A DNA stretch of 36,540 nt from Coxiellaceae bacterium UBA6002 (GCA_002429595.1 DJAM01000145.1:36797-73336); one strand, 5' to 3'. Counted from the stretch's first letter, positions 25,801 to 34,728 are shown. Translations and numbers: made by a program. The notes: generated by a model not told the origin, from the letters alone.

Positions 25801-28145
25801 AGCTTTCGATGAAGCTCTGTGACAAGTATGCTGCTGAAGAAATTCGTGCGCAAGTTTGGATGGTGCATGGTGTATTTATAAAGCATTGGCACGACCATCT
25901 GAGTAGTTGCGCAGAGTTGATCTTCAATGCCTATCAGAAGGGGCTTGAAACTGGTGATATTGAATATGCTGGTTATAGTATTGCTGGTTATAGCTTAATG
26001 CAAATGTTATTAGGTAAAGAACTAACAAAATTAGATAAATCATTTGAAAAATATCAGAATGTTCTACTTTCAATTGAACAGAAAACTGGTTTTTCCTGGT
26101 TAGAACCTATAACAGTTGCTGTAAAAAACTTGCTGGGCTTAAATAATGAAACGTCACGATTAAAATCTGAAAACTTTGATGAAAATGTCGCCTACAACGA
26201 ATTCCTTGCTAAGAAAGATAATATTGGCGGCCTAGCGATCTGCATCTTGAAAATTTGGCTATCATATTATTTTGGTGATTATAAGCAAGCGTATGAGTGG
26301 AGCAAAAAAGGTCTAAATTTTATCGGTGCAATTGGAGCATTTCTATTACCTAATTATTATTTCTTGTTTTCATTAGCTTGCTTAGCTTGTTGCTATAATG
26401 CGAATGAAAAAGAATTCTCTCAATATATGAAGCAAGTTAAGAAAAATCAGAAGAAAATGTATTCATGGCAAAAACATGCAGCGATGAACTATGAAAACAA
26501 ATATTACTTAATTGAAGCTGAAATCGCACGAGTGATGAAAAATTCTGATAAGGCCGAAAGTTATTATGATCGTGCTATCGAATTAGCCAGACAAAATCAA
26601 TTCCTTCAAGAAGAAGCCTTGGCAAATGAAATTGCCGGAAAATATTATTTGGCAAGTGGTAGCGAGCATATTGCAAAAGCCTATCTCAACGATGCATATA
26701 GCTGTTACAAGCTTTGGGGTGCGACGACAAAAGCGCAAAACATGTTAAAACAATATGGTTATATCATTTCAGCTGGACAACAAAGAACTGGTCTCACTCC
26801 TCGTGTTAATGCCCTACCCGCTAACTTAACTAAATCACTTGATATTGGCGCCATTATGAAAGGAGCTCAAGCTATTGCTCAAGAAGTTGAATTAGAAAGT
26901 TTGCTAAAGAAGATGTTACACATTGTTATTGAAACAGCAGGCGCACAGGTAGGCTATTTGTTACTAGAAAAAAATAACAAATGGTACATAGAAGGTGAAG
27001 GTCGAATTGAGAAAGAACAGGTTACTGTATTGCAATCCATTCCAATTGAAGGTGTTCTGCCAATCACGATAATCAATTCAGTTATCCGTAAATTAAAACC
27101 GTTGATTATTGACAATGCCGCGCGTGATTCACAATTTGCGTTTGACCCGTACATTAGGAAGAATGAATCAAAATCAATTTTTGCTATGCCATTGCTGAAT
27201 CAAGATAAACTCTATGGGATTCTATATTTAGAGAACAACCTGATTGATCATGCGTTTACGCAAGGCAATACAGATATTTTAATTAATCTTTCTGCGCAAA
27301 TAGTTACTGCGATTGATAATGCCAAACAATATGATTATAGAAAAAAACTCACGGCAGCTTCGGAACGGTTCTTCCCAGATGAATACCTGCGTTACTTAAA
27401 TAAATCAAATATCACCGATATCAAGTTAGGCGATCAAGTTCAAAAAAAGATGACCATATTGTATAGCGACATCCGCAATTTTACGACCCTCTCAGAAGTT
27501 ATTGGTCCTCAAGAGAGTTTCTATTTCTTAAATAACTATCTAAAAGAGATTGAAATTATCACTATTCAAAATCATGGCTTTATTGATAAATATATTGGTG
27601 ATGCCTTCATTGCATTATTTAGATCAGCAAATGATGCGCTTAATGCTTCGTTGTCAATTCTCCAAACATTAGATGAATTAAATGAGCAGTCTCCTCTCAA
27701 AACTAAAATCGGAATAGGACTTGCTACAGGATTAGTCACCTTAGGGATCGTGGGTGTTGAACGACGAATGCAAAGTACAGCTATTTCGACTGCTGTGGAC
27801 ATTGCTAATGATTTGCAAGAGCTTACCAAGAAATATCAGGTTCCACTACTCATTACAGAAAGTACCTATTACAGTTTGAAAAATCCTGGCGCTTACGCTA
27901 TCCGAAGACTAGATACCAAAAAATTCCTCGAGGAGGCTGAAAATATTTACGAGGTTTTCGATAATGAAACTGAACAGCAAATCAATTTAAAAGTACGCAC
28001 TCAAGAAGATTTTGAAGAGGCGATTAGACTTTATAATCAACATGAATTTAAAAAATCACTACAATTGTTCAATGCTGTAGTAAACATCGATAATACAGAC
28101 TTACCTGCAAGATTCTTTATAGAGCGCTGTATTAAGAAATTGTAA
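22899..28145 (+). CDS. Giant signalling protein B: pseudokinase, AAA ATPase, helical region, GAF, C1-like class III cyclase
   Basis: 1748 residues. Kinase-like 1-275: K37 in VIKI, catalytic loop HKN (N130 for Asp), DFQ (D149). AAA-type ATPase about 300-720 with normal Walker A GAAGIGKS (331-338) and Walker B IFLDDLQWAD (D461, D462). Helical/TPR-like region about 720-1290. GAF about 1312-1490. Class III cyclase about 1515-1690: both metal Asp are kept (D1524 in YSDIRNF, D1568 in KYIGD), 44 apart as in known enzymes, but the transition-state Asn and Arg are both Asp (D1634, D1638 in AVDIANDL). About 50 extra C-terminal residues look like one TPR hairpin. The family is related to kinase/ATPase/GAF/histidine-kinase proteins, here with a cyclase as output. 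Weak ribosome site. Its stop is 4 bases from the convergent trehalose gene's stop. Confidence 0.93.
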   Translation: MIKIPGYIVEDEILRESTNFFVYRGKHTVKKYPVVIKILKDSLDLAEKSERLRYEYQLMNDLKGEGTVKVYALEKFQNRLAMILEDFKASSLVDILQHRKKLDTKTFLYMAIRITEALEKIHQHGIIHKNINTKNILWDEKSSQAKIVDFQIASILAHEMAEIYDAQYIQPEMLQYFSPEQTGRMNRGIDYRTDFYSLGVVFYQLITGELPFKSNDINELVHHHVAKTPLSPHAIDNTIPIVIANIIMKLLAKTAEDRYQSLFGLKEDLKNCEAQYRSTKHIEPFIIASKDLQVQFQISERFYGRERELNKLLEAFNQASVGRARLMLVAGAAGIGKSSLVHELYKPLVEKRGYFIAGKFDQFKRNIPYMSLAQAFEGFIQQLSTQSEEKINEWRIRLLQALGTNGKIVIDVIPALTAVIGEQPPVPILGPAETQNRFNLVFQSFIRCLASHDHPLAIFLDDLQWADFPTLKLLENLLLYAESKNFLIIGAYRDNEVDKNHILATSLEVLSKANFPYEMITLKPLSLKHVKQLLVDTFRNDRRSISDLANVCFQKTQGNPFFLNQFLQTLHQENLVEFNYEQGTWEWDISKIEQKSTTSNVVDLMVEKLQKLPLATQKVIELASCLGNKFDLMRLSLIYDKAPKDTSNDLWEALDKGLIVPTVSTYKYVSNVVNVDVNYQFSHDRVQQAAYSMIDDQQRDSVRFKIGKVLLQHTDEKDIEENVIEIVNQINFGLDLVKDEQEQVLYAELNLKAGIRAKDSIAYKVALNYLKTGIKFLGKNRWIKHYDLALALHTEIVEAAYLATDFEIMEQSTQTVIKNARSLLDKIRVYEIEILYLTNHHEYEKAINIMQYVLHNMGINLPSSPSKLDIIFYLIRTKLALFNKNIEQLENQEEMKDPNKIAVLRIIRCAAGASYLYSPNLFVLAGFKATGLLVRYGNTPLAARSFIVYGHILCGALNQLEAGYKFGQLSMKLCDKYAAEEIRAQVWMVHGVFIKHWHDHLSSCAELIFNAYQKGLETGDIEYAGYSIAGYSLMQMLLGKELTKLDKSFEKYQNVLLSIEQKTGFSWLEPITVAVKNLLGLNNETSRLKSENFDENVAYNEFLAKKDNIGGLAICILKIWLSYYFGDYKQAYEWSKKGLNFIGAIGAFLLPNYYFLFSLACLACCYNANEKEFSQYMKQVKKNQKKMYSWQKHAAMNYENKYYLIEAEIARVMKNSDKAESYYDRAIELARQNQFLQEEALANEIAGKYYLASGSEHIAKAYLNDAYSCYKLWGATTKAQNMLKQYGYIISAGQQRTGLTPRVNALPANLTKSLDIGAIMKGAQAIAQEVELESLLKKMLHIVIETAGAQVGYLLLEKNNKWYIEGEGRIEKEQVTVLQSIPIEGVLPITIINSVIRKLKPLIIDNAARDSQFAFDPYIRKNESKSIFAMPLLNQDKLYGILYLENNLIDHAFTQGNTDILINLSAQIVTAIDNAKQYDYRKKLTAASERFFPDEYLRYLNKSNITDIKLGDQVQKKMTILYSDIRNFTTLSEVIGPQESFYFLNNYLKEIEIITIQNHGFIDKYIGDAFIALFRSANDALNASLSILQTLDELNEQSPLKTKIGIGLATGLVTLGIVGVERRMQSTAISTAVDIANDLQELTKKYQVPLLITESTYYSLKNPGAYAIRRLDTKKFLEEAENIYEVFDNETEQQINLKVRTQEDFEEAIRLYNQHEFKKSLQLFNAVVNIDNTDLPARFFIERCIKKL

Positions 28146-28149
28146 TTTC

Positions 28150-31100
28150 TTAATGTTCCAGCGTCACACTAAGTTCGTCGTTAGGTTGCAAGTAATATAG
28201 ATGCTCATTAATATAAATCGGCAAAGATTGATCGCTGTCCTTGTTTAATAAGACCTTCATGGTATTCTTCTCAATATTCACCGCTAGCCATTGTTGTTGA
28301 TATTGTAAATTAAATTTTAATTGACTGATGCGCTTAGGGAGTTTGGGATCGAAACTTAAATGATGGTTTTTAATAGCTAACCCAGCATAACAAAACAGAT
28401 TGATATTGATAGCAGAAGCCATGGCTCCTAAATGAACTCCTTCAGCGGTGGTACCACCTTGTAGATCCATAAGATCACTATTTAGAACTTCGCGGTAGTA
28501 TTGATTGGCTAATTCTTCACCAATATATCGGTAGAGTGAAGCAAAGACAACTTTACTTAAGGTCGAACCATGAGAAGTACGTTTCAAATAATAATTAATA
28601 TTTTTGACTAATGCTTCATGATCAAACTTATAGCCTAACTTAGTCAATATTGCCTGTAATTCTTCAAAGGGCAACAAATAAAATAGCATCAAAACGTCAG
28701 CCTGTTTGGAAACTTGATAGTTATCAGGCGAGTCATTTTCAGCTTTGAGTATTCTATCGAGTCTTTCAATATTACCGTATTTTTTCAGATATGAATCCCA
28801 GTCAAAATCAGCCAGTTGATCATATCCTTCAAATTGACTGATAATATTATCACCATGAAATGGCACCATCATTTGGGTTGTGAGATCACGCCATCGCGCA
28901 ATTTCTTCTTCTTTGATATGAAGTAAAGCTTTTAACTCAGTTACTCTTTGTGTGTCTAGAATTTCTAAAGCCTCGAGTGCTCGCTCAATAGACCACACAG
29001 CCATGACGTTGGTGTAAGCATTATTGTTGACGCCAGGCTCATCGCTATCAGGATATTTTTCATGATACTCATCCGGACCTACCACATTACGTATCTCATA
29101 ACGCCCCGTTTTGCTGTTATAGCTAGTAGCGCTTGCCCAGAAACGTGCTATTTCAAGAATCATTTCGGCACCAAAATCAGCCAAAAAAGATTTATCATGA
29201 CTAATTAAGTAATACTGCCAGATGTTATAAACAATGGCTGCATTAACATGTCGTTGATAATGACTGTAGTCTGGCAACCATTGATTCGATCTTGGGTTGA
29301 GATGAATTAACTGAGTTACTTCATCGCCATTACTACCACTTTGCCAAGGATACATTGCACCCTGGAAACCAGACTTATTCGCTAAATGACGAGCCATCGT
29401 CAAACGACGAAAGCGGTACATGAGCAGTGCACGTGCCATTTCCGGGAAATAAAAAGTGTAGAAGGGTATAATAAATACCTCATCCCAAAATATATGGCCG
29501 CGATATGACTCACCATGGAGTCCACGCGCTGGCACTCCAATATCTAAATCAAGAGAGTTTTTTGAGATGGTTTGTAAAAGGTGAAAAATATGTAACCGCA
29601 ATATTCTTTGATCTTCACCTTCGGCAGTTATTTTGACATCACAACGTTTCCAGAAATTTTTCCAAATTTGCAAATGTGCTTCTAATAAATCGGCATAGCT
29701 ATCTTGATTCACATACGCAGTGAGATTTCGAGTATCTGTCAGACCATCGGAGCTCGCAGTATCTTTATTAGTGGCAACGACGACTCTCTTCTCTAGTGTC
29801 ATTTTCTTATCTTGCGTAAGGTCGCAATGAATAAATTGATAAATTGCTTCATCGGCAAACTTGATTTCTCCATCGACTTCGATGGGTTTGTGGTTAAGAT
29901 ATAAATAATGAGTCGCTGTATAAGCAATTTCAATGTGTGATTGATTTGTTCGCATCAATAAACTAAGTTCATTATTTTTGGTTGAACACTTTTTAAGTAT
30001 CTCTAAGTGTTTGGAGTTTAATTCTTGGTAACGTGCTACACCTCCATTTATAACAGAGCCATCAATCCCCGACTGTATCATTATCTTTCCAGACCAGTTT
30101 TCAGGTGTGATGGTAAAACGTTGGAGTGCTAAATGTGGATTTGCCATGCTTACAAAACGAAAAAATTCGAGATGACTAATTCTGCCTTCGCGATCACGAA
30201 CCCGCATTAGACGACTCATAACTCCCTTCTGCAAATTTAAATGCTGTTTATATTCTAATAGTTCATAGGTTTTCAGTCCGAACCAATCGCCATCGTTTAC
30301 TTTGAACATTATTGGCAGCCAATTAGGCATATTGACTAAGTCTTCATTGAACACTTCCTCACCTCGAATGACGCTTTTTAAGCGATTATAACAACCTGCA
30401 AAGTAAGTTCCGGGATAATGTGTTGCATCAGCGTGGCAGCTGTCTAATGCTCCGCGGGTTGCAAAATAGCCATTACCTAACGTGCATAATGCTTCTCGCA
30501 GCTTTTCATGTTCAGGTTCATAGTCTGTATAGGATAAAGACCAATTGTGTTGTAAGTGTGATAGATTTTGCTGTGACCGAATAACCAGTAAGATCGTTTT
30601 TAATAGTTCATAGGTTTTTTTCGGATTAGTAATTCGATAAGTTGCATAGCTGATCTTAGGATGTTCTGAAACTAAAATGCCATGACCTATATTTTTTACA
30701 GCTAAAAAAGCATCTTCATCGGTGATATCATCACCTATATAGATAGGTAAATAATCGCAATTGTCTTCTTTAAGTTTATCAAAAATATATTCTAAAGCTT
30801 TGCCTTTATTCCAATCGATATTAGGTCTGATCTCAAATACTTTCTTGCCATAGTGCATAGCTAATTTTGGATTCTGTAGAGTGTAATTTTGAACGATTTG
30901 TTCTATAAGCGGCACTTCTTGTTCCGCTACTAAGCGATAATGGATCGAAATCGAAAAATGTTTATTTTCTATTATACAATTTTCAATACCAGCCAAATCT
31001 TCTGCGAGTTGTTCATACGTCACTCTGATAACATCTAAATACTCTTGGCCTATTTCAAACTTGGTTGCGAAATGCTCGGGGCCTACTATTTCAAAGCCGT

Positions 31101-32097
31101 GATTTCCAGCGTAATATAATCCGTTAATAGCAACTTTTTCTTCTAGATCGCTAAGCCCACGACCACTCACTACTACAATGCTACAAAATTGTTTTAATTG
31201 ATAGAAAACATCTTTCATTTCATCAGAGAGAGCCGCCAACTCTGGCCGTTGTGCAATGGGCGTTAAAGTACCATCGAAATCAGTAAATAATAATAAATGT
31301 TTTTCTTTGAGATGCTTAGCAAAGTCTTCGACATCATTTAGTAAAACTGGAATGTTTTTTTTTAACTCGTTTTCAATTTGGTCGACTTTGATTTCTGATA
31401 AATCACTAACAACAATATCTGCGCCTTCTTTTTTATATTGCTCAAAATGATTTCTATCACGATCAATACCAATGACTAATCCAAAGTGACCAGCTTTACC
31501 AGCCATAACGCCAGACAAAGCATCTTCTATTACGATAGATTCTTGAGGCTTGGAATTACTACGCTTTGCTGCCTCAAGAAAAATATCTGGTGCAGGCTTG
31601 CCCTTAAGATTAAATCGTATCAGTTCTTGACCATCAACTAATACGTCGAACAAATCAATGACATTTGCTCTGGTTAAAATATCGCGGCAGTTTTTGCTAG
31701 ACGAAATGACTGCAGCTTTTACTTGATGCTTTTTTAATTCTTTTACTAACTGTATGGTACTTTCAAAGACCTTGACGCCATCCTTATCAAGAAGCTCTAA
31801 AAAAACTTGATTTTTTTTATCCGCAATTTTCTCAATAACTTCATTTTCTTTGCCATTAGGATGATCTATCGAATGAATTAAGCCCCGAGAATATAGAAAA
31901 CGCTTCACGCCATCGATCCGACTCATACCATCTACATACTGTAAATAATCTTCATAGCTAAAGGGCCGCGCGGCGCTATCGGTATGTGATTGTTCCTGAA
32001 GATAGGAATCGAAAATCTGTTTCCAGGCTTTAAAGTGTACTGAAGCGGTATCGGTAATGACACCATCCATGTCGAAGATAGCGCTCTTTAATTCCAT
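28150..32097 (-). CDS. Three-domain fusion: beta-phosphoglucomutase, trehalose-6-phosphate phosphatase, GH65 phosphorylase
   Basis: 1315 residues from the ATG at 32097, chosen because AAGGGT lies 6 bases upstream and the HAD domain begins at once (the frame is open 39 bases further). Residues 1-250: HAD beta-phosphoglucomutase, FDMDGV (D9, D11) and VIEDALSGV. Residues about 265-510: trehalose-6-phosphate phosphatase, TDFDGT (D273, D275), VVSGR and GDDITDED. Residues about 517-1315: GH65, with TLGNGYFATRG, YPWQSGSNGDE, the general-acid Glu in GPDEYH (E1010) and SHGSTLS for phosphate. One chain could take trehalose-6-phosphate to trehalose, cleave a glucose disaccharide with phosphate to beta-glucose-1-phosphate, and make glucose-6-phosphate. 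The exact disaccharide (trehalose, kojibiose, maltose) is not settled by sequence. It lies about 110 bases beyond the second GH65 gene. Confidence 0.92.
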   Translation of the reverse strand: MELKSAIFDMDGVITDTASVHFKAWKQIFDSYLQEQSHTDSAARPFSYEDYLQYVDGMSRIDGVKRFLYSRGLIHSIDHPNGKENEVIEKIADKKNQVFLELLDKDGVKVFESTIQLVKELKKHQVKAAVISSSKNCRDILTRANVIDLFDVLVDGQELIRFNLKGKPAPDIFLEAAKRSNSKPQESIVIEDALSGVMAGKAGHFGLVIGIDRDRNHFEQYKKEGADIVVSDLSEIKVDQIENELKKNIPVLLNDVEDFAKHLKEKHLLLFTDFDGTLTPIAQRPELAALSDEMKDVFYQLKQFCSIVVVSGRGLSDLEEKVAINGLYYAGNHGFEIVGPEHFATKFEIGQEYLDVIRVTYEQLAEDLAGIENCIIENKHFSISIHYRLVAEQEVPLIEQIVQNYTLQNPKLAMHYGKKVFEIRPNIDWNKGKALEYIFDKLKEDNCDYLPIYIGDDITDEDAFLAVKNIGHGILVSEHPKISYATYRITNPKKTYELLKTILLVIRSQQNLSHLQHNWSLSYTDYEPEHEKLREALCTLGNGYFATRGALDSCHADATHYPGTYFAGCYNRLKSVIRGEEVFNEDLVNMPNWLPIMFKVNDGDWFGLKTYELLEYKQHLNLQKGVMSRLMRVRDREGRISHLEFFRFVSMANPHLALQRFTITPENWSGKIMIQSGIDGSVINGGVARYQELNSKHLEILKKCSTKNNELSLLMRTNQSHIEIAYTATHYLYLNHKPIEVDGEIKFADEAIYQFIHCDLTQDKKMTLEKRVVVATNKDTASSDGLTDTRNLTAYVNQDSYADLLEAHLQIWKNFWKRCDVKITAEGEDQRILRLHIFHLLQTISKNSLDLDIGVPARGLHGESYRGHIFWDEVFIIPFYTFYFPEMARALLMYRFRRLTMARHLANKSGFQGAMYPWQSGSNGDEVTQLIHLNPRSNQWLPDYSHYQRHVNAAIVYNIWQYYLISHDKSFLADFGAEMILEIARFWASATSYNSKTGRYEIRNVVGPDEYHEKYPDSDEPGVNNNAYTNVMAVWSIERALEALEILDTQRVTELKALLHIKEEEIARWRDLTTQMMVPFHGDNIISQFEGYDQLADFDWDSYLKKYGNIERLDRILKAENDSPDNYQVSKQADVLMLFYLLPFEELQAILTKLGYKFDHEALVKNINYYLKRTSHGSTLSKVVFASLYRYIGEELANQYYREVLNSDLMDLQGGTTAEGVHLGAMASAININLFCYAGLAIKNHHLSFDPKLPKRISQLKFNLQYQQQWLAVNIEKNTMKVLLNKDSDQSLPIYINEHLYYLQPNDELSVTLEH

Positions 32098-32166
32098 ATA
32101 AAGACCCTTAAAATCAAAGACTTTAAGAAAAATCATAATACATTTTTGGAGTTTTACAAATCGGTG

Positions 32167-32201
32167 TTATTCCCGCGAGCTATTGTCATCCTCGCAGGAT
32201 A
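32167..32201. repeat. Degenerate palindromic repeat between the two GH65 genes
   Basis: TATTCCCGCGAG followed by TGTCATCCTCGCAGGAT is a decayed copy of the repeat seen elsewhere in the window. It fills most of the gap between the upstream GH65 gene's stop and the fusion gene. Confidence 0.4.
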
Positions 32202-32209
32202 ACAGTGGA

Positions 32210-34528
32210 CTAAAAATAATAAACTTTACCCAGACGCACCGTTCGAAACTTCGAACCAACTTGGATTCTCACCGAATTGAAGGATGGGCGATTGGATTGC
32301 CGGGTTAGAAATGGATATGCGGCCTCTTCCAAAAAAACTGCCACTTTATCCTGCTCTAAAGTAAAATTAACATAAAAATCTCGGTAAAAAATCTTAAAGG
32401 TCAGAGCTCGCCAGGTAGAAAATAAGTTAGGCTTCAGAACTAATCCTTGATCAGTAATGTCCAAGCCTGCAAAGCCTCGTATTATTGCATTCCACGCCCC
32501 ACCAACAGTCGGTGCATGAATCCCAGATTGACTGTTAGCAAAAATATTTTTCAAATCTGTGAATAATGCCAGCTGGAGATAATGATAGGCTTGCTCGTTC
32601 TGACCTAATTGTGCGGCTACTGCACTACTCACTGGTGGACTCCAGGAGCTTCTATGTAGTGTTCTTGAATTATAAAACTCAAAATTTTCTTCTTTAGTTT
32701 TATCGCTAAATAAATTAGGAAAAAGCATAAACAATAAAACAACTTCAGGTTGCTTGACGTATTGGGTGGTACCAAGATCGGCGACCAAAATATTAGAGGG
32801 AATCATGGGTAGTCCCTCAGCATTGAGCATTATCTTTTCAGTTGGTCGTAGAGTTAGATACTGATCAAATTGGATCAAAAGTTTTTTCTTAGTCGGCAAG
32901 TGAATGTTTTCGCTGATATGCAACAATTTTTCTTGATCTTTTTCGTAAAAATGACAATTTTTTAGTAATTGAGTAGTTTGTACGGAATAATCAGTTTGGA
33001 ATTGAGTGACTAGTTCTACTAATCGCTTAAAACTCCAAGCAATTAAGAAATTTATATAATAACTATTGTTGATATCAACATGAAATTCATCAGGTCCCAT
33101 AACATGCTCAACCTGATACAGATTGTTATTGTGGTCCAAAGCTATTTTGCTTCTCCAGAAGCGACACAAAGAGATCATCATTGCTAAGCCCTTGCTTAGC
33201 ATAAATTCCACATCAGCTGTGGCTAAATAGTAGTAGTTAATGGCATAAAAAATAGCGAGGTTAACGTGGAAGGCATACTTCGCGGTGTACACGGGTGTCA
33301 TCGTACCATCAAGATCGACACTCCATTTTGGGGTTTCTTCGTAACCGCTTCCCGCTGACTCCCAAGGATATAAGGCACCTCGATAGTTTTTTGATTCAGC
33401 AATCTGCAGTGCAGGCGCTAAGCGACGAAAACGATACTCTAAAAAATCCCGCGCAATACTCGGCTGCGCGGCAAGGTAGGCAGGCAGTAACAACAGTTCC
33501 GCTTCCCAAAATATGTGCCCTAGATACCCTTCGCCTGTTAAAAGTTTTGCTGCAACACTGTTTAAAGCAGCATGAGGATGAGCCGCAATGATCAGTTGGT
33601 ATAAATTAAACCGTAAAGCATGTTGTAATGGAGGATCTCCTTGGAGCTGAATATCTTGCGACTGCCATCGTTCTTGCCAGGCATCCAGGTGTTCTTCAAT
33701 AACTTGATGAAAGTCAGTGCGCGCAATAGTTTGCAATTTTTTAACAATTGCTAATTTTCTCTCGTTTTCATCTGGAATGTCGTTGGAAGTCATAAAAATA
33801 AGATACTTAGTAAGAACTAAAGGTTTGCCCCGCTCAATTTTAAGAGTAGTTTTCAAGCTAGAAAGTTCAGCGTTTTCATCCTTATAACTGAAGGTGGTGC
33901 GCTGGCCATAGCTAATCTCATGCTGTCCATCTAACGATCTAACAGTTAAAAAATAGAGACTGCCTTCGTGCTCCTCGCGAACGACTTCAAAAAACTTAGT
34001 TTGAGACGTAACACTAAGGTTATAAACATTCAGATCGATGCTGATATCAAACGTCAATAACAGGTCACGATCATGGCTGGTAACATCTACAGTCATGACC
34101 CCTAGGTGTTTGTCTGCCATCGATAAAAAACGCAAACTTTGGTAATCAATTACTGTACCCGTTTCTGTCCTAAACAAGGTTTGTCTATGCAATAACCCTT
34201 TATTCATATCCAAAGTGCGATGGTGCCCAGTATTTGTTTGGAATGCTTCTAAAAATTGATTATCAACTGAAAGCCTTAAAAAGAAAGGATTGGGCGCATT
34301 GAGTAGCTCGGCAACTTTTTGACCATTCTTATTATAGATACCCGCAAAGAACGTTCCCTGGTCTGACCTTTGCGGATTTTCCTCATAAGTCCCGCGACTC
34401 CCAAGATAGCCATTACCTAGAGTAAAAATACTTTCTTTCAATGTCTGATCTTCAACAGCAAAACTGTCATCTGGCACCAGCCATTCCGATTCTGAAAGAT
34501 AATATTTAAATTTATATAAGTGATTCAT
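32210..34528 (-). CDS. Second glycoside hydrolase family 65 protein (disaccharide phosphorylase-like)
   Basis: 772 residues from the ATG at 34528 (MNHLYKFK). The frame stays open 162 bases further upstream, but that part only translates palindromic repeat (FPRRRES, SRLRGND) and is not real protein. Conserved GH65 features: TLGNGYLGSRG near residue 35, GHIFWEAELLLLP, YRFRRL, ALYPWESAGSG, the general-acid Glu in GPDEFH (E481), and NNSYYINFLIAW. The region that binds phosphate in phosphorylases reads LHRSSWSPPVSS, different from the SHGSTLS of the fused paralogue, so its donor or acceptor probably differs and a hydrolase is not excluded. No ribosome site is clear. It precedes the fusion gene on the same strand and probably forms a sugar operon with it. 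Confidence 0.88.
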   Translation of the reverse strand: MNHLYKFKYYLSESEWLVPDDSFAVEDQTLKESIFTLGNGYLGSRGTYEENPQRSDQGTFFAGIYNKNGQKVAELLNAPNPFFLRLSVDNQFLEAFQTNTGHHRTLDMNKGLLHRQTLFRTETGTVIDYQSLRFLSMADKHLGVMTVDVTSHDRDLLLTFDISIDLNVYNLSVTSQTKFFEVVREEHEGSLYFLTVRSLDGQHEISYGQRTTFSYKDENAELSSLKTTLKIERGKPLVLTKYLIFMTSNDIPDENERKLAIVKKLQTIARTDFHQVIEEHLDAWQERWQSQDIQLQGDPPLQHALRFNLYQLIIAAHPHAALNSVAAKLLTGEGYLGHIFWEAELLLLPAYLAAQPSIARDFLEYRFRRLAPALQIAESKNYRGALYPWESAGSGYEETPKWSVDLDGTMTPVYTAKYAFHVNLAIFYAINYYYLATADVEFMLSKGLAMMISLCRFWRSKIALDHNNNLYQVEHVMGPDEFHVDINNSYYINFLIAWSFKRLVELVTQFQTDYSVQTTQLLKNCHFYEKDQEKLLHISENIHLPTKKKLLIQFDQYLTLRPTEKIMLNAEGLPMIPSNILVADLGTTQYVKQPEVVLLFMLFPNLFSDKTKEENFEFYNSRTLHRSSWSPPVSSAVAAQLGQNEQAYHYLQLALFTDLKNIFANSQSGIHAPTVGGAWNAIIRGFAGLDITDQGLVLKPNLFSTWRALTFKIFYRDFYVNFTLEQDKVAVFLEEAAYPFLTRQSNRPSFNSVRIQVGSKFRTVRLGKVYYF

Positions 34529-34571
34529 ATGCGCAATATAGCTTAGCCATACACTCGAAGCAAAGAGACTT

Positions 34572-34690
34572 GTCATTCCGATTGGTTTGTCATCCCCGCT
34601 AGGTTTGTCATTCCCGCGAAGGCGGGAATCTATGCTTTCAGTTGCAACTACCATGGATTCTCGCCTGCGCGGGAATGACAATCCTGTCAT
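34572..34690. repeat. Inverted pair of palindromic repeats between GH65 and htpX
   Basis: Units at 34607 (GTCATTCCCGCGAAGGCGGGAATC) and 34656-34679 (ATTCTCGCCTGCGCGGGAATGAC) face each other across a spacer of about 25 bases and could fold into one stem. Two decayed half units (GTCATTCCG, GTCATCCCCGC) precede them. The cluster lies between divergent genes, so it occupies the promoter region of both rather than acting as a terminator. Confidence 0.8.
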
Positions 34691-34694
34691 GGTA

Positions 34695-34720
34695 TATAAT
34701 ATTCAGAAAGATTATTGGAG
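34695..34720 (+). promoter_or_regulatory. Candidate -10 and ribosome site of htpX
   Basis: TATAAT (34695-34700) lies 29 bases before the ATG at 34729, and TTGGAG (34715-34720) is 8 bases before it. No good -35 is present at normal spacing; that position is inside the adjacent repeat unit. Confidence 0.4.
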
Positions 34721-34728
34721 CCTACACA

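Noticed and set aside
32098..32136. Upstream start of the fusion protein (13 extra residues)
   Set aside because: The ATG at 32097 has AAGGGT at suitable distance and begins directly with the HAD domain.
34529..34690. N-terminal extension of the second GH65 protein (54 residues)
   Set aside because: It is translated palindromic repeat (FPRRRES, SRLRGND); the GH65 domain starts at the ATG at 34528.
34642..34728. N-terminal extension of HtpX
   Set aside because: The frame runs through repeat sequence; the ATG at 34729 has a good ribosome site and the usual HtpX N terminus.
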